A stretch of 64,000 bases of DNA from Parascedosporium putredinis (GCA_949357655.1 CASHTG010000011.1:744001-808000); one strand, 5' to 3'. Shown: positions 11,839 to 25,552, counted from the first letter of the stretch. The notes: generated by a model from the letters alone, not told the origin. Translations and numbers: made by a program.

Positions 11839-14800
11839 ATGGCGTCCCCCACGCTCGCCTCCTCGACTACCTCGGCCGCTGCCGGGTCCGCCTCCTCCCT
11901 GCCCCTCTCCACAGCGGCCGCTGGCCCGACGAGCAAGACGGACAAGCTACGCGCCCTCATGACCCGCTACGGCATTCAATTCGACGGGCCCGTCCGAGCG
12001 AGCGCGCACGCCGACTGCCCCCGCAACCTCGCCACGACCTTTGAGCATATCCGACGCCTGGGCAAGACCGAGTTCGATCGGTACAAGGAGGCGATTGCGC
12101 CCGACCTGCGGAACAACCCGTGGAAGGAGCAGGTGCCGAGGCGCGCCTGTAGGGTCGCTTCGTTGGCGAATGCGTGTCGGTCCGCGAGGAAGAACGAGGC
12201 TTCGTGGAGGCTGGCGGTCGAGTCCGAGGTCATGGCGCGGTTCGCCGTCGAGGTGTCTTGGTAAGGGGAAATATCTGCCACCTGCGCGGTCACGAAGGAG
12301 AAGATACTTTGTTATCGCGCGGCTGCACTCCTTTTCTTTTAAATCGTTGGTGGCTAACGGGACCGGGCTGGCGCTGGGTCGTCTAGTAAAACATGTCGCG
12401 GGCGCTTATGGCGGTCAGAGCAAGAGGTGCTGCCTAGCTGCGACAACGAGGAGGAAAGGGAGGGCACTCTGAAGCAACGGCAGCGGAATAGAAAGCCCTG
12501 TGCGTGCCGGTCCGACCTCGCGAGGGACGATGCGTAAGTTTACTTGTGTCCTCTTCAACCGCACCCAGGTTGGCTGGCTAACTTGTATCGGTGTCCGTAG
12601 TCAGGAACAGGGCATCAACCCTCTCTTCGATGATCGAGCCGACGAGGCAATCGTGTACTACCCCGAAGTCCAAGCCATCCTAGGCAAGCGGAAACACCGA
12701 CCGGACCGAATATACGGGCTACGGAGGACCAAGAGGTTCGAGCGCATACTATACCGGGAGGACAAGAGGAAGCCCACCGCCAATGGCAAGTGCATCGGCG
12801 ACAACTTGCGCACGACGCCCTTCCACCCGGACGGAGAGCCCATCCTGTTTCCATTCTTGGTGATCGAGGCTAAATCGGAAAAGGGCGGCGCCCCTTCTCG
12901 AGCATCGACGCGCAGACGGCGTTTGCCATTCGCGAGTTGCTGCTCGTGCAGGACGAGCTGCGCCAGGCTGCCGACGATGATGTAGATTGGGATGCCGCGC
13001 CGCTGGCCTGGTTCATCTCGTACCGCGGCGAACAGTGGCGGGTGTCGGCGGCGTACATCAAATGGGTGAATAAGCAGAGGACATATGTGAGTTCGTCGGC
13101 AATACGTTATGGATCCATCCGTCTTTCCCCTCGACCTCAACCGCTGACTTTTGAGGTTCCCCGCTTCTCAGCGCGTCGTCCGTCTATGGCACGGCGAAAT
13201 CGACACGCAGGACGGCGCGATCCAGCTCCTCCTCATCATCGACTACATCTGCGACTGGGCGCGGGACAAATACCGCGAAGCCATCATCCAAGGCCTACGC
13301 AGCCTAGCATCCAACGACACGCGCAGCCTCGCCCGCGACAGCGACATCTTCTCCACCCTCGACCCGGCCAGCAACCCCTGGGCCCCGCCCCCGCCGGCGT
13401 GGGCCGCCAACGCGCACCGGGGCAGCTACTCGGGCCTCGTGCACGGCAGCGTCGAGCAGGATCCGCTCGGCGACCTGGGCACGCGCGAGTGCGCGGTGCG
13501 GGACGTCCGCTACGTGCGGTCGCACGTGCTGGGGATATACCTCGCCGAGGACAACTTTGACTACTTGATGGAGTCTACCGACTCGGAGGAGGATTCGCGC
13601 GAGCTCGCGGCGGAGATTCTGAAGACGCTCCAGGCGGCGTGGCGGGTCGAGAGGACGGCGCTGGATCTGCTCGAGCTGGTGTGGACGGGCCAGGACAATT
13701 GCGGCTCGGGGTCCGATCCGCCGGACAAGGGGTTCCTCGTCGTGGCTGGCATTGGTGCCTATCTCTCGCCGGAGTGGGAACCCTCGCGCACCGTCTTCTA
13801 CTTTGCCGTCGCAGAGTCCCTCGTACCCTCTCTCGCCCAGGTCGCGGGACTGGACGGGCAGTCGACCGTGATTTCGGACCTGCTGCGCGCGCCGGCCGTC
13901 GGCGACGACGCGTTCGTCAACTGCTTCTCCAAGTTTAGGCGGCATTCGGCGCGGGACAATCTCCTTGCCTGCATGTCCCTTTCCTACGTCGACTCGGAGA
14001 GCATGTCCCCGCACGCGACGGACAAGCATGATCTGGCGGCGGAAGCGGCAGCTCGCAGGGATAGGAACGAGGACGGCGAGGATGACGGCGAGGAAGGCGG
14101 CGATCGGGAGGGCGGCGACACCTACGGTGTCGGACAGCTCGTCCACCAGATTTATAAGCGCCATTGCATCGGACGCTGTAAGCCGTCCTCCTCCCTCTTT
14201 CGCATCTCCGACCGCCTCGACCTGGTCCCCTCGTCGACTGCCCCACGGGAGAGGACCTCGAAGTCTTGCCGTGCGCGCTCTGGCCCCTGGCTGCGGGTAT
14301 TCCCGATACCCGCGGCGACAAGGCCTTCTTCTCCACCGCCGCGGCCGCCACCCACGAGGGGCCGACCCTGAAACGGAGGACGTCTTCGCCGCGGTGCGTC
14401 TTCGCTATGGACCCGGCCGAGAGCCCGTCCAGGGGTGGACGGAGCGCGTCATCAAGGCCCGAGGCGCCGGGTTGGGATGGCACTTTGAGACGGCGCGATT
14501 CGACATGCAAGGGAAGAAGTGGGGCGGGCACTGGACTGCCAAGAACGGCTGCCCGGCGCGCGGGAAGACGGCGAAGATGGCGAGGACGACGACGGTCTTG
14601 CGCGTGCTCCAAACCACCACGCTTTTGCCGGCGGCGGGCGGGGACGGCGCGGGCTCCGAGGACGAAGACGTTAAAGGCTGTGTGGCGCAGCAGCGAGAGT
14701 CGGTGGCCGTGACGGTCACGACGAGCCAAAGCCAGCGCGTGATCAGCGTCAAAGCCGAGGATGACGACGACGACGATGACGATCCCATCATTCTTGAGCG

Positions 14801-15348
14801 CCTCGAGGTAGAAGGCTTCGTCGAGCTGAGCTTCAGCACGAGTAACTCGGCGGACACGAACCGCCACCGCAGCCGCGCCAACTCGGACGTATCCGCCGCG
14901 TCGGGCAAACGCAGCCGGGAGGACGACGGCAGCGTCGTCAAGATCGTGAAAGCGGAGGAGGCGTCGCCTTCGAAGCGGCTGACGCGTAGCGCGCTGCGCC
15001 GACCCCGCCGCACGGCGAGGGCGCGGCGTCCTGCACGGAGGGGACGATAACGACGGCGGCGGCGGTGGCACGGCAAGGCTCGCCGTGCCCTCCTGCGGGT
15101 CGTCGTCGGGCGGGGGCGGACCGCCGCGGAAACGCAAGTTTGGGAGGACGCGCTCGGCGCCGGAAAGCGCGGGTGGGGACGAAGATCGGGCGGAGTGCGA
15201 TGCGTTGAGTCCCCCGCCGTTTTTGGGGAGGAAGAGGGCGCGGGGGCGGTGGCGGTGGCGGGGGATCCGCGGGGGCGGCGTTTTCGGAGGACTTTTGGAT
15301 GATGCGGAGTTGTCGCGGTTGATGCGGGAGGGATACTTTTCCAAGTGA
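11839..15348 (+). CDS. PD-(D/E)XK nuclease-like domain protein with acidic and basic C-terminal tail
   Basis: About 1,077 residues in four exons: 11839-12260, 12387-12533, 12601-13086 and 13172-15348, all with GT-AG introns whose phases join cleanly. Start ATG in a gccATGG context. The central part (GINPLFDDRADE, RPDRIYGLRRT, FLVIEAKSEKGG, WFISYRGEQWRVSAAYI, LLLIIDYICDWARD) matches a widespread fungal family. PDR and EAK look like the Asp and Glu-x-Lys of a PD-(D/E)XK nuclease fold; I infer this from motifs, without a search. The tail is low complexity, with an Asp run near 14,760-14,785, and ends basic. Frame shifts occur at C4 12891-12894 and again near 14,160-14,380 and 15,000-15,060, so the last third is the least certain part. 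Function unknown; nuclease activity is plausible but unproven. Confidence 0.7.
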
Positions 15349-18300
15349 TCGGGGGACAGGGTACCACTCAGGGGTTGATTGTATTTGTATATACTGGGAG
15401 GCTGGTACTGCATCGTAGGCGTTGATCATGACTTGAATTTTGGGAAGCATGGAGCGGATGTTGCGTGAGTTGCACTATGGTGACTGAAAGGATTGCCTTC
15501 ATCAATGGTTTTGGGGCTGGTTGGGCGAAGCGATTCACCCAGGTCGTCTTTGCCATTTCTTTCTACGGAGCTGAGCTATCGTTCCTTTACAGCTTGGCTT
15601 CTATGGACCGCGGTTTTCATGTTCTACCCTACTCTAGTACCAATTTCGAATAGGAAAGGACGTTTCATACGTAGTCCCATATCGACGTTGTCGAGAGGGA
15701 ACCTAGGATTAAACCCACACCTGGTGCAAGATCTCAACCTCATCGGCATGCTCTTCGATGGCCCGTCTGGTTTTTGCTGTCGTACTCGGCCTGTCCCCAT
15801 TCTAGAAACCGGCGACCACCGGCTGACTCATGCGATGCCCAGAGGTACCAGCAACGTGTTGGCTTCCGGGACGAAATCGCCCGTCCACCTACAGGGCGGG
15901 CCAGACTCGTGGACGTCGCCTGTGCTCACACCGTGGCTCATACTCGGTGGGTTTCACATCGTGGTCGGCCAGCTCAGACCTTTACTGCCACGGTTCATTA
16001 GGGTTTGGGATATGACGCCGAAAGGCTTAGATATAGAATTTAAATCTATTTCTTATTGTACAGGATGCGACCATTATTCGCAAAGGAGGGGTGGAGATCA
16101 CTCGAGTGGTGGCCCGACTAATGGGGAAGCATCAAGACTTTCTCTTATATTGAACTCCAAACGGATTTCTAGTCTTGAATAACCGTCCCTTTCCGCCTAC
16201 GCTTGTAAAATACTGAAGACTCGTCGTGGAATGGCCAAAGCACACAGCTGGCAAGGGAAATGTAATGGTGGTACTAGTGGTGCTGATGCGGCAGAGGAAG
16301 TGGCGAGGAGATTGGGAGAAGCTTGACGTTGATCTGATACCAAAACAGTGGTGATCCCCTACAATATGGCTGGCGCCTTGTGAACATATAACGCCAGCTC
16401 TGTCCCAAAACAGGATGGATCATCTCTAGTCACGGTAGGGGGCTATACACGAAAAGCTTGTCCATGTCCTTCAGGATCCCGCTAACTTAGCCCGAGTCAA
16501 AGCTTTGGCTATGCCCAAGTATCTCACGCGGAGGAGGCTGGGCCGTTGAGGGGGTGCTAGGGACACCAAGATATACATCTAGCCTCCGGATTTTCATCGT
16601 TATGTGCGTCCATGCTCCCTTCCTCCTAGCTTTAGTGACAGTTGCAGGGCGCGCTTGGGCATTCGGAGGCGAGTACAGCCAGCAGGGTTCGCGTGATCTC
16701 AGGTTCAAGAATGCCAATTATGGAGTCAAGTCAAGCAGGCAGCCTTGGTACTGCGTAGGTAACTCAAGCGGTGCGATGAAGGGGATCATCAGCAAGCTAG
16801 AGTTCTCTCGCCGAGCGAGGTCGTAGCTTCGGTTCACTCTTTTTCAACAATGAGGTACTACCCTCCACCTTAGTCCCGATCCCCTTCCGTCCCACGCTCT
16901 ACTGCACCATGAGAGGAAATAATCATGATACCCTTACAGAAGTCTGAGCGCGTGGCGCCAAATTTAGAGCGTTTTCCACGCCAGCTTTCTCCTCTTCTGC
17001 TTAGTTGGTCATGGCTAAGCGAGGTGATCCCTGATCAGAGCAAGGGAATTCTTAGGCTCTCTGGAGGTATAAGGACTAGTCGGAGTAAGGCTCGACGCCT
17101 GGCATGCGGCTAGGTTCATTCCTGTACTTAGCGCAGGGCATAGGATTAGTAGATTGATGTCGTCTACTATCATCATGCCCAGCGGTGATCGAATGCCTCT
17201 CCCTCGCTAACGTCCAACAAACCCTGTAAGCCTAGAGTCCACAGAGACTATAAAATAAGCCACACGGCTTTAATAAGTTTGGAACTCTTAACGAAATCAA
17301 TACTGATTTCTTCTACCAAGGTGTTTATTGGTACCCTTTTTTCCCCTCCCAGATGTGCTAAACCGCGGAGATGAGTGGACCTTGAGAACGCCCCACGTCA
17401 AGGAGACAGTCCTCTCGTCAGATACATGTACATCCTTGATATTCTGTTTTTCTTAAGCGGCCCTCGTCATCGCTTGTCGAGTGCCGATCGACCAGGATGG
17501 GCTATCCTTCCCCGAGCATGTCCTCCACACTGATTTTCGTGCCTGTGCGTACGGCTACGCACCCAAGCCATGTACCTCGGTATACCTCGCTGTCTGTGTG
17601 TCTGGGGTGCGACGTAGAGGAAAGCGGCCCGTGGGGAGAAAAGAAGGGTAAAAAAAAAGAAGAACAAAGAAGAGGACTGAAGAAATCTTGGTGGTGCACC
17701 GCACGCTTTCTCGCTGTCGTGGACTGAAAGCGGAAAACGGGGATTCCCGCTCCGTCAATCAGGGGTCGTTCTTTTAGGGAAGGCCTTGGCACCCGCGCCA
17801 ACCAGTTTAGTCCAAGCGAACGGGGCCATGCCATTCCCAAAACGGGATGGGATGGTCGATTCCAAGTTGTGGCGACGAAACCCCTGCGTTCCATAAGCCG
17901 ATGGGCGGATGTGCGCTCTCCGCAGGAGGTGGTGCTGATGGAGAGCGCCCCCAAAAATGTTATCGTTTCTTCTTACTCGTTTTTGTCAGGCTATCGTTGG
18001 TCATTCGGTCGACCTGACGTATTAATTTTGCGTTCTTCACTTCCCTTCGTGGCTTGGCTCGGGGAGTACTTGGTCCGCGGACAAGACTGCCTCGTCGACG
18101 CAACATGATGTTGCTGGAAGGTGATGAATGTCGACACAGGCCCATCTCTTGCCCAGCTTTCTCACCATGTTTCTCTTCTTTTTTATTTTCTATCGCTTCT
18201 CCAGGGAAGGATCAACAAGCAAATCATTACAACTCACCCCTAGCGAGTATAGTCTGCTCTGCCTATGGGAATGATCATGACTCTTATCTCCTAACCCACC

Positions 18301-19921
18301 TATGAGTACATGTTGACTCCACAGTCTAGTCCGAAGTGTGCATAAACATGAGCGCGCCATCGCCAAGACGTAAGCCCCAAGACTAGGATCCAAGGATACA
18401 CAATATCATGTTCGACTATTCGCCCGGTTTTCTCTTCCCCAACACTCCCGTCTCCGGTGGCGCTGCCCACTCCTCGCTCCTCCATCCTTTGTGTCACAGC
18501 CTGGAAACACGACGACATTCGCATTTCCAAGTTCCCTTCTCTCTAGATTAGAGCAGATCAATACAACCGATCCCTCTACGCTTTCGGGGGTTGAAATGTA
18601 TTTCCTGCCCCGCCTGGGTGCCAGCATAGAAATAGCGAGAACGAATCTATGCTGTAGACGAGCAAGATCAAGGCTACATCCCGAAGTGAACAAGGTTCAA
18701 CCCCTGTCCTGCCGCCCTTCCACTTAGGCCAGGGTTTATCCGTCCTCCCCCTTCACACGGTTACGAACCGGAGCCTTGGGCGAGTCGAGACTAGTCCTGT
18801 GTATCCTGCATATTCCTCAACTTCCCAGACTCACTTTCCCACACTCTGGAAACCAGGGTTTTCTACCCCATCCCCCATCTCCGCTTCCTTCCCGCCACAA
18901 GCCCCAATAGGAGGCATGATGTGACGTTGGCCACCGGAAGGAAGCCCACTTGGTAGATTCCAAGACTTTGCACCCTTCAAGATCATAGGTGGGAAGCATT
19001 CATTTACCTATGCTAGTTTCCTCTGCACACCTCCTCGCCACATACATATACACACACAGATACGCACACCCGATCCTCAGGATAGTGCGAGGCGCCACTC
19101 TTTCCTCCAACAGGGCATCCTTTTCTACCCTCCTTCTCTTCCCCCTTGGTGCCTTGCCACACACCCTCTGTGCCCCTTCCCACCCCTCCTCCGGCCCCAC
19201 GAATCCGCGAATGTCTCTCTCTCTGCCAGCCATCAAACTCGCCCCACCCCCAGACTAATGCGCGTTGGTCACTTGGCCAAGCTCAGAAGAAAATGCGGGT
19301 TCCCTTGGTGCGATGCATGTCAGGATTTCGCTGCCTCTTTATTTTCTTCTTCCCTCTTGTCTTCTTACTACCTATTCCACTTTCCTTTAGGGTGTACCTG
19401 GATCTTGTTCTGGTTTGGGAACGCGCTAGTTGACCGACTTTGGCATCTGCTCCGGGAGAGAAAGGGGAAAGGGAGGCTGGCCGGCTAGCCACCTTTCTTG
19501 ATGGATTGTCAATACTTCGTGGTAGTCTAAGTAGAGAAAACGCATTTGTCCGCGGGGGCGCGACTTGGGTCCTGTACCCCTCCCCGGATTTTCTTCTCCC
19601 ATCTCTGTTTCCAATTGTGGAGTCGTTCGAAGGAGAGGCCGTTATATGTGCCCAGGGTTCTGGTTATAATATATCCTGGACCCTCTCCTTCGGCTCCCCC
19701 CGCCTACTCCCTACAAAGATAAATCATGCTGTGAATCAAAGAGCCAACCAAAGTAGGAAAAGGAATGCAAATGCCCCACCTCGAGCTGCTTTGCTCTATC
19801 CGCCTATAGCGCGTTCCGGGAGAAACTACAATATCGCCTCTCCCGTCCTGAAACTACCATCGATTCTTACTGCAAGGTGGTGTCTTACCATTGGAAGGCT
19901 CAACGCCTATCGAAAACGATC
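15349..19921. other. 4.6-kb stretch with no gene recognised
   Basis: I found no coding region I would defend. The longest open frame (15,493-16,182 plus strand, 229 codons) has no domain and no plausible composition. Short C/T-rich patches occur near 17,690, 18,840-18,900 and 19,130-19,250, and one A-run with purine-rich DNA lies near 17,650-17,670. The last kilobase may hold the promoter of the rhodopsin-domain gene. No RNA gene or mobile element recognised. Confidence 0.5.
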
Positions 19922-21281
19922 ATGGACACCCCGACTACCGAGCAAGACCTAGGCGGACGTCTCAACGGTGCCATCTGGGCTCTCACCGCGGTAGCCGGCC
20001 TGTTCCTTGCATCAAGGCTGTACTGCAAGATATGCAAGACCCGGGAATATGGTGGGATGACTACTTTCTCATCATCGCCTTTGTAAGTCACTGCTATCCT
20101 CTTATTTTCTTTTACCTTCTATCCCGAGCATGGCCCTTCACCCCAGCGGTCAAACCTCAGAGACCTCCGATCTTCGCTTCCCGATACCAAAGCGCTGATT
20201 CTGTTCTTTCTCCTTGTTTGATTTTCCTTCAAATATAGCTTGCCCTCCTTGCTTCAGTCATCCTACAGTCCGTCCTTGTAGGGCTCGGGATCGGCAAACA
20301 CTCAACAAACATACCCATCGAGAACGTCAAGCCCATGTCCAAGTATTCGTACGCCAGCGGCTTCTGTAGCATCCTCGCTCTCGCGTGGTCCAAAACTTCC
20401 TTTGCTCTGACTCTCATCCGCATCTCCACCGGCTGGCCGCGTGTGTTCCTGTGGGTCATCATCGCCGCCATCACTCTCGTCCTCGGTGCCAACGGGACTA
20501 TTCAGTGGATTCAGTGCTGGCCTACCCCTAGCTTGTGGGATTGGGAGATTGAGAGGACCTGCTGGGATCCCGAGATTGTCCAGAAGTACAACACTTTTGC
20601 GTCAAGTGGGTTCTACCCCTGTCTTAAGCAAGGCTCGCAATTCTAACAAAACTTACTTGCTACCCTTTGTAGTTTTCTCTGGTTTAATGGATGTCCTGCT
20701 AGCTCTGCTCCCATGGAAGATTATCTGGAGCGTTCAGATCAGGAAGCGAGAAAAGCTTGGAGCCTTGATTGCAATGAGCATGGGTCTGCTGTAAGCTCAT
20801 TCCCTTCTTAACCCCCTCCTCACCTATCTACTTGGTGGTATATCAATATCATGAGCACCACTCCCATCGTTCCCATTGAGCTAAACAACCCGTTTTTCTA
20901 GTGCTGGCGCCATGTCCTTTATCAAAATCAGCACTCTCTATGCCATCGGCCACCCGGACGTCTGTAAGTCCTTGTCACACTCGTCCATCTCTATATTTCC
21001 CCCTCGATTTCACTGCTAATATTCGGCCTCATTGCCCAGCTACGAACGTCAACCTCTTCATATTTGGCACAGCGGAGCCCGCCATGACCATTGTTGGCGC
21101 TTCCATCCCCAACCTGCGCCTCCTATTCAAGCGTGAACGCACCTCGCCTAGTCACCTCTCCAGTGACCGTTTCCACTTCAGCCAGACCATCTCCCACCCC
21201 GTGCGCGTGACGAAAGGTGGTATGGATATGGAGATGCGGCCTACCGACGAGGAGAGTATGCTACACCAACGGGTGGGGTGA
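19922..21281 (+). CDS. PTH11-like integral membrane protein (fungal rhodopsin domain)
   Basis: About 316 residues in five exons: 19922-20082, 20239-20605, 20673-20790, 20902-20963 and 21040-21281. Hydrophobic segments include AIWALTAVAGLFLASRLYC, LALLASVILQSVLVGLGIG, VFLWVIIAAITLVLGANGTI, FSGLMDVLLALLPWKIIW and LFIFGTAEPAMTIVGASIP. Family-specific words are WWDDYFLII, the WKIIW loop followed by IRKREKLG, and GTAEPA near the end; this is the rhodopsin/PTH11-like domain of plasma-membrane proteins proposed to sense surfaces or ligands. No N-terminal CFEM domain is seen. The basic cytosolic tail starts at LLFKRERT. One shift is needed at G3 20043-20045 to join YCKICKTR to the WWDDY motif. It converges on the minus-strand AAA+ gene. 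Family secure, ligand unknown. Confidence 0.85.
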
Positions 21282-21998
21282 GATAGGATGTATCAGGACG
21301 GGTGGGGGTCAGCGTTGCTCTTTTCAGGAAAGGAATCGCCTGGTTTTCTCGTACTTCATGTTCGCGTTTGGTGCTACTGAATCTTTTCTTTCTTCTTTGT
21401 TTTCCGTGTCTTGGACTGTGAATACGGAATCGGAGTACCAGCGTTACTTGGTGTCGGCGTGTAGTACCTCGATTTACAGCGAGCGTTTTTCTTCTTTCCT
21501 CTCTTTGTATCAAGGATAGTTTTGGGGGCTTCCTCTTATGAAGCCATCACATATATACCCTTCTTTTTACCCACACAGATGACATGTCTAGGGTCACGGA
21601 CAAAGCTTGGCCAATCCAAATCTGCCGTGAGGCTAAAGATTGCTTGCCAATGTCGTGAGTTCAATGTAATTCTCTTCCCCGTGTGACATGAGCAAGCTGA
21701 TCGTACAAGTCTGGGCAAACCACCGCAAGAAAAGAACAAAGGTACTCCCTCTCAGTTGGGGTGGCATATAATACAAGGAGACTATATGTAATATTAAGGC
21801 TATAATATATTATATATATGTATATATATATAGAGAGAGAGAGAGAGATGCCCCAACGCAAGTCGTCGAGACAACAGGAGTACTGAAAAGGAAGGTGAAA
21901 CACGCCACGCTTTGCGCACTCTCGTCACCGCACCACTTTGTTAACCAAACTTCCTCAAGGTCGACCTCAAGATCGATTCGCTACCCTTCCTCCGGTCC
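21282..21998. other. convergent intergenic region, no gene
   Basis: Shared 3' flank of the convergent rhodopsin-domain and AAA+ genes. It contains a TA/GA microsatellite (listed separately) and nothing else recognisable; it probably holds both polyadenylation regions. Confidence 0.6.
21805..21848. repeat. TA then GA dinucleotide microsatellite
   Basis: A run of TA dinucleotides with an interrupting G (about 21,805-21,831) passes directly into GA dinucleotides (about 21,831-21,848). It lies between two convergent genes and has no coding role. Confidence 0.95.
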
Positions 21999-24760
21999 TC
22001 AGAGATCAAGTAAGTTGCCCAAACCACCGTTTGTGAACCCTTTCCCACCACCAGCTTTCTGCCCACTCTTCTCGTCCATTTTCCTCGCGCGTGGGTTCAC
22101 GGCAGACAACAAGTCCTCTATACTATCCAAAGTGAACGGAATTTCAGACTTGTGGCACCACGACACTGCCATGTTCATCACGTTTTTGATCTCCCGTCCA
22201 TTTATATTCCATTGCGCTAGCTGGGCCACGTCGGCTGGGCCGAGACGAGGGAAGCCCTCAGGTAGCCGCTCCATGAAGTTCTCCCATACCTTGGCGCGCA
22301 TATCCGCCGTTAGGTCGGGGAACTCAAGATGGATCTGGGCGCGCGACCTGATGGCCGGATCGATGGAATCGGTGATGTTTGTCGTTAGGAAAACAATGCC
22401 TAGAAACGGGGGTTTTAGCGGCGATAGAAGCAGTCTTGGTTTTTGTTGTGCAGCCCTACCTTTGAAGTATTCGATATGCCGGATGAGGGCGGAGGACGCT
22501 AGAACGATGGTACAGTCAGCTAGTTGATCTCGACCTTTCACAGCACTAATGAATGGTTATCCAAACCAGCAAGTGAATCCATGTCCAGCTTTGCTCGGTC
22601 TGTAACGAAAGCGTTGGCCTCTGAAAACATTGAGTTAGCCTGCCTGCTGCGTCCCCAAACCCTTACGAGATCAAGGATGTTTTACCGTCAAAGAGGACAA
22701 GGCCGCCCCAAGCTTCAGCCTTTTCAATTTTCCTGGCCAGTTCGGGGGTTGTTTCCGTGGGCCTTCAGCATCGTCCGAAATATTCCCAACACGCAATAAG
22801 GGGCGACCGAGATGGTCTGCAACTGGAGGTTCATGAAATGTGTTAATCTACACGTTGTGTCCTTCCTGTCGTGATCTCCAAGGGTAAGAAGAAACAACAT
22901 AGCTAAGACATGACACTTACGTGCCTCAGCCATTAGAGTTTTCCCGTTCCGGGCTGGCCTTGGAGCAAGATGAGGAAGCATTGGCCTGTCGTAGACATGA
23001 GCTTTCGGAGTTTAAGTCTAAGATATAAGCCAAAGAGTACCTTTTCCCAGAATTAAATCGAATTTCTCAACATTGGAGTCGAGGTAGTTTTCCGTTAAGG
23101 CCCGCACGATCCTCTTCTTCTTCTCGTCGTAGATTACTTTGTCTAGGACGCTTGCCTCCACCCTCACGGGTTTGAGATCTTCAATGAAGTACCATTCTGC
23201 AAGTAATTCGAACGACAATAAAAATAAAATTAGTTAGGGATCCTTCAGCGGTGCCAATGTGGTTCGCCGTTGGTGGGGGGGCGGTAAGTATCCATCATTG
23301 ATGTTTTACATACTCCATTCTCCACGACTAAGAGAGTAGCCAGGTAGCCATGGGTTCATGAGCAGCACCAATTCCTTATCTCGAAGCACTTGGTTACGAT
23401 TCTTTTTCATTTCCTCGTCTGTGGGACGCCTGGCTTTACGTTTGGCATCCGTGCCTAGAGTATGATGACTGTCAGCGGCCGCGTTTGGAGTCGTGTAAAA
23501 CTTACTTAGATTATACATGTGAGAGATTTACGGCCAAGTGTAGCAATGGGAGATAAATATCACGGCGTGTAACTTACTGTGTACCTTGGTCGGCTCGGCC
23601 AGGTTTTCAGGGACATCAAGTGACTTGAGGATGTCGGTGGTATCTTGTTCTTTTTCGTGCAAAAATAATCAATCATAACACGCTCAATGTTCTAGAAATA
23701 GTGTGCAGGTGAGTCAACACACGAAAAGGGTGAATGGAGAGATAGGACGGGTAGTATTTACAAACGTACGTGGTCATCGCCTTCGTCTTCATTGTTTTTT
23801 ATGGGCGCTGAGGGTCGTATGCTGTCAACCGGTCCGGACATGTATTGGGGCGCTTGAAAATCCAGTAGCCGAAGGCCGCGAATATATAAAGATTCCTCCA
23901 GACCCGGGTTCAGATCTAGGTCAATAAATGGATACCCATCAAGATTCGACACATGTACACTCCCCTTGAACGTAGGAAAGTGCAGTTCACGCTCTCTTCT
24001 CCCATAAACGGAGCCGTCAAATACAATGTCATGACACGTCACGAAGAGGTCCCCATGAGAGTCGGGGCTACCGTTGTTGATGCCATCGTACTGACATTTC
24101 TCTACACGGAAGGCGTGTAATCTCCCATCGATGCGCGTGGCGAAGATGCTTCCAACGGGGAAGAGGATCCACAAGTGGCGAGCGGTGATTGTCTGGCTCG
24201 AGTCGTAGGTCTCGGCTGCGTCGAGTGCTGGAGCGAGATGGTCTTCAATTACGTCCATGAGCACCCCGCAGTGGGAGCGGGTGAGTTCGTCGTGCGATGT
24301 TTTGGCTACCTGGGCGATGAAGTCGCGCAGGTGGAACAGGCCATGGTGGCCGTTACGCGAATCTAGGTAACCCTTGGCATCGTACGTGACGCCCTGCTTT
24401 TAAAGGCAACCTCAAGGGCTTCTCGAAGAAAGGGACTTTGGAGGCGGATCAGGTACGGATAAAAGGCGGTGTTTTCCGACGAGGCCACACCCTCGATTGT
24501 TGCGTTAACTCGACACCGATATACTTGCACGGCAGCGCCTTCAAACTTTTTTTCTTGGGTTCGGGTAGCGAGGGTGAGGTCCACTCAACCCAGTTTACCG
24601 CCCTGGATCCGTCGTTGGAACTGGTGATAGGGCCCTCGTAGAATAACTGGATCCCGGCAGTTCGACCTATATGGTGGGTGGAAGGCTTCGTTGCCCGAGA
24701 CCTGGCAAAGTACTGTGTTCGCGTTCGTGTTTGCGCTAGCGATATCTTAGATTGGTCCAT
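21999..24760 (-). CDS. DUF7025 - AAA+ ATPase
   Basis: Multi-exon minus-strand gene. After an N-terminal leader (ATG at 24760), the region 24,584-23,758 matches the DUF7025 domain of fungal AAA proteins (HLWILFPVGSIFATRIDGR, YGRRERELHFPTFKG). A linker follows (NPWLPGYSLSRGEW near 23,340; EWYFIEDLKPVRVE; FDLILGKG), then the ATPase: Walker A near 22,935-22,965 (QPG.GKTLMAEA), Walker B AWGGLVLFDEANAF split by an intron near 22,625-22,690, IVFLTTN near 22,380 (sensor 1) and WNINGREIKNVMNMA near 22,195 (sensor-2-like). The Walker A frame needs one more base at the C3 (G3 on the gene strand) at 22943-22945. The protein ends in a Gly-rich tail. Such proteins are common and mostly uncharacterised in filamentous fungi; a remodelling ATPase is the likely activity. 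Exact exon ends are only partly resolved. Confidence 0.8.
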
Positions 24761-25552
24761 CTTTCCCCGTCAATTTTCTCTTCTCCTTTATGGTTAGGGT
24801 CACTGAACATTCCCCCTTCTCACAATGGCTGTGCGGCGCTATAGGTGGTGCGTTCTTGGATCAAAATGGCAGGGACGGATACCGAAGCCAAACCGTCTGA
24901 GAGCCTGCTGGAGAAAACGGGGTTCCAAAGGTGGCACCAAGCTGACGGGTAGGTAGCGGCTAGGGACGAAGAAGGGCCTTTGTGACGGCGAATCCGGGGT
25001 TCCGTTCTAGGCCCGCTCATGAGGCAGCCGTCGATGAAAGACAATCGCTAAGAGCGGAGACGGTCCCTTATAAGCTAAGTTTATTATAGTCTCGTCAAAG
25101 GTGGTAAAGTTCAGAGGAACAGGTAGTGAAAGGGGCGAGGAACCGAAGCCACACAAAGGAACAAGAGTATGTGAGGCGCATTGGGTTGCTTCGAATGAGG
25201 GACTATGCAACCGTCTTTCCTATCGCACTCTCCTGATCGAGAATATATTGGGCATCATGCTACTGTGCGGGGTGCGAACGGGCAGCTCTGTGCCATCAGG
25301 GCCTGCAGACTGCATGGCGCGTGTGTAACCTGATTAGGCAACTAGGCGTCGCTCGACCTGTTCAATTCCACGAGAATGAAGTTGAGGGGGTTTTGCGGGG
25401 AAGCGTGGGTGGAAAATCAGCCCCAGATTGAGAAAATGGCAGTTCAAAGTAGTACATGTATACGTACGGGAAACAAGATCGAGCTCGGTGGGATACATCA
25501 TCCTCGGCATCAGCTAGACGGCTGGCTCTTCACATGCTCCGACTAGTGCTCC
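24761..25552. other. divergent intergenic region, no gene recognised
   Basis: Lies between the divergently transcribed AAA+ gene (minus) and the hydrolase-NACHT gene (plus), so it probably contains both promoters. The open frames inside have no recognisable product. Confidence 0.5.

Noticed and set aside
13304..14164. 286-codon open frame opposite the PD-(D/E)XK-like gene
   Set aside because: Antisense shadow of a GC-rich coding region; the plus-strand protein has real family motifs.
15493..16182. 229-codon open frame on the plus strand
   Set aside because: No recognisable domain or coding composition, and no neighbouring exons that extend it.
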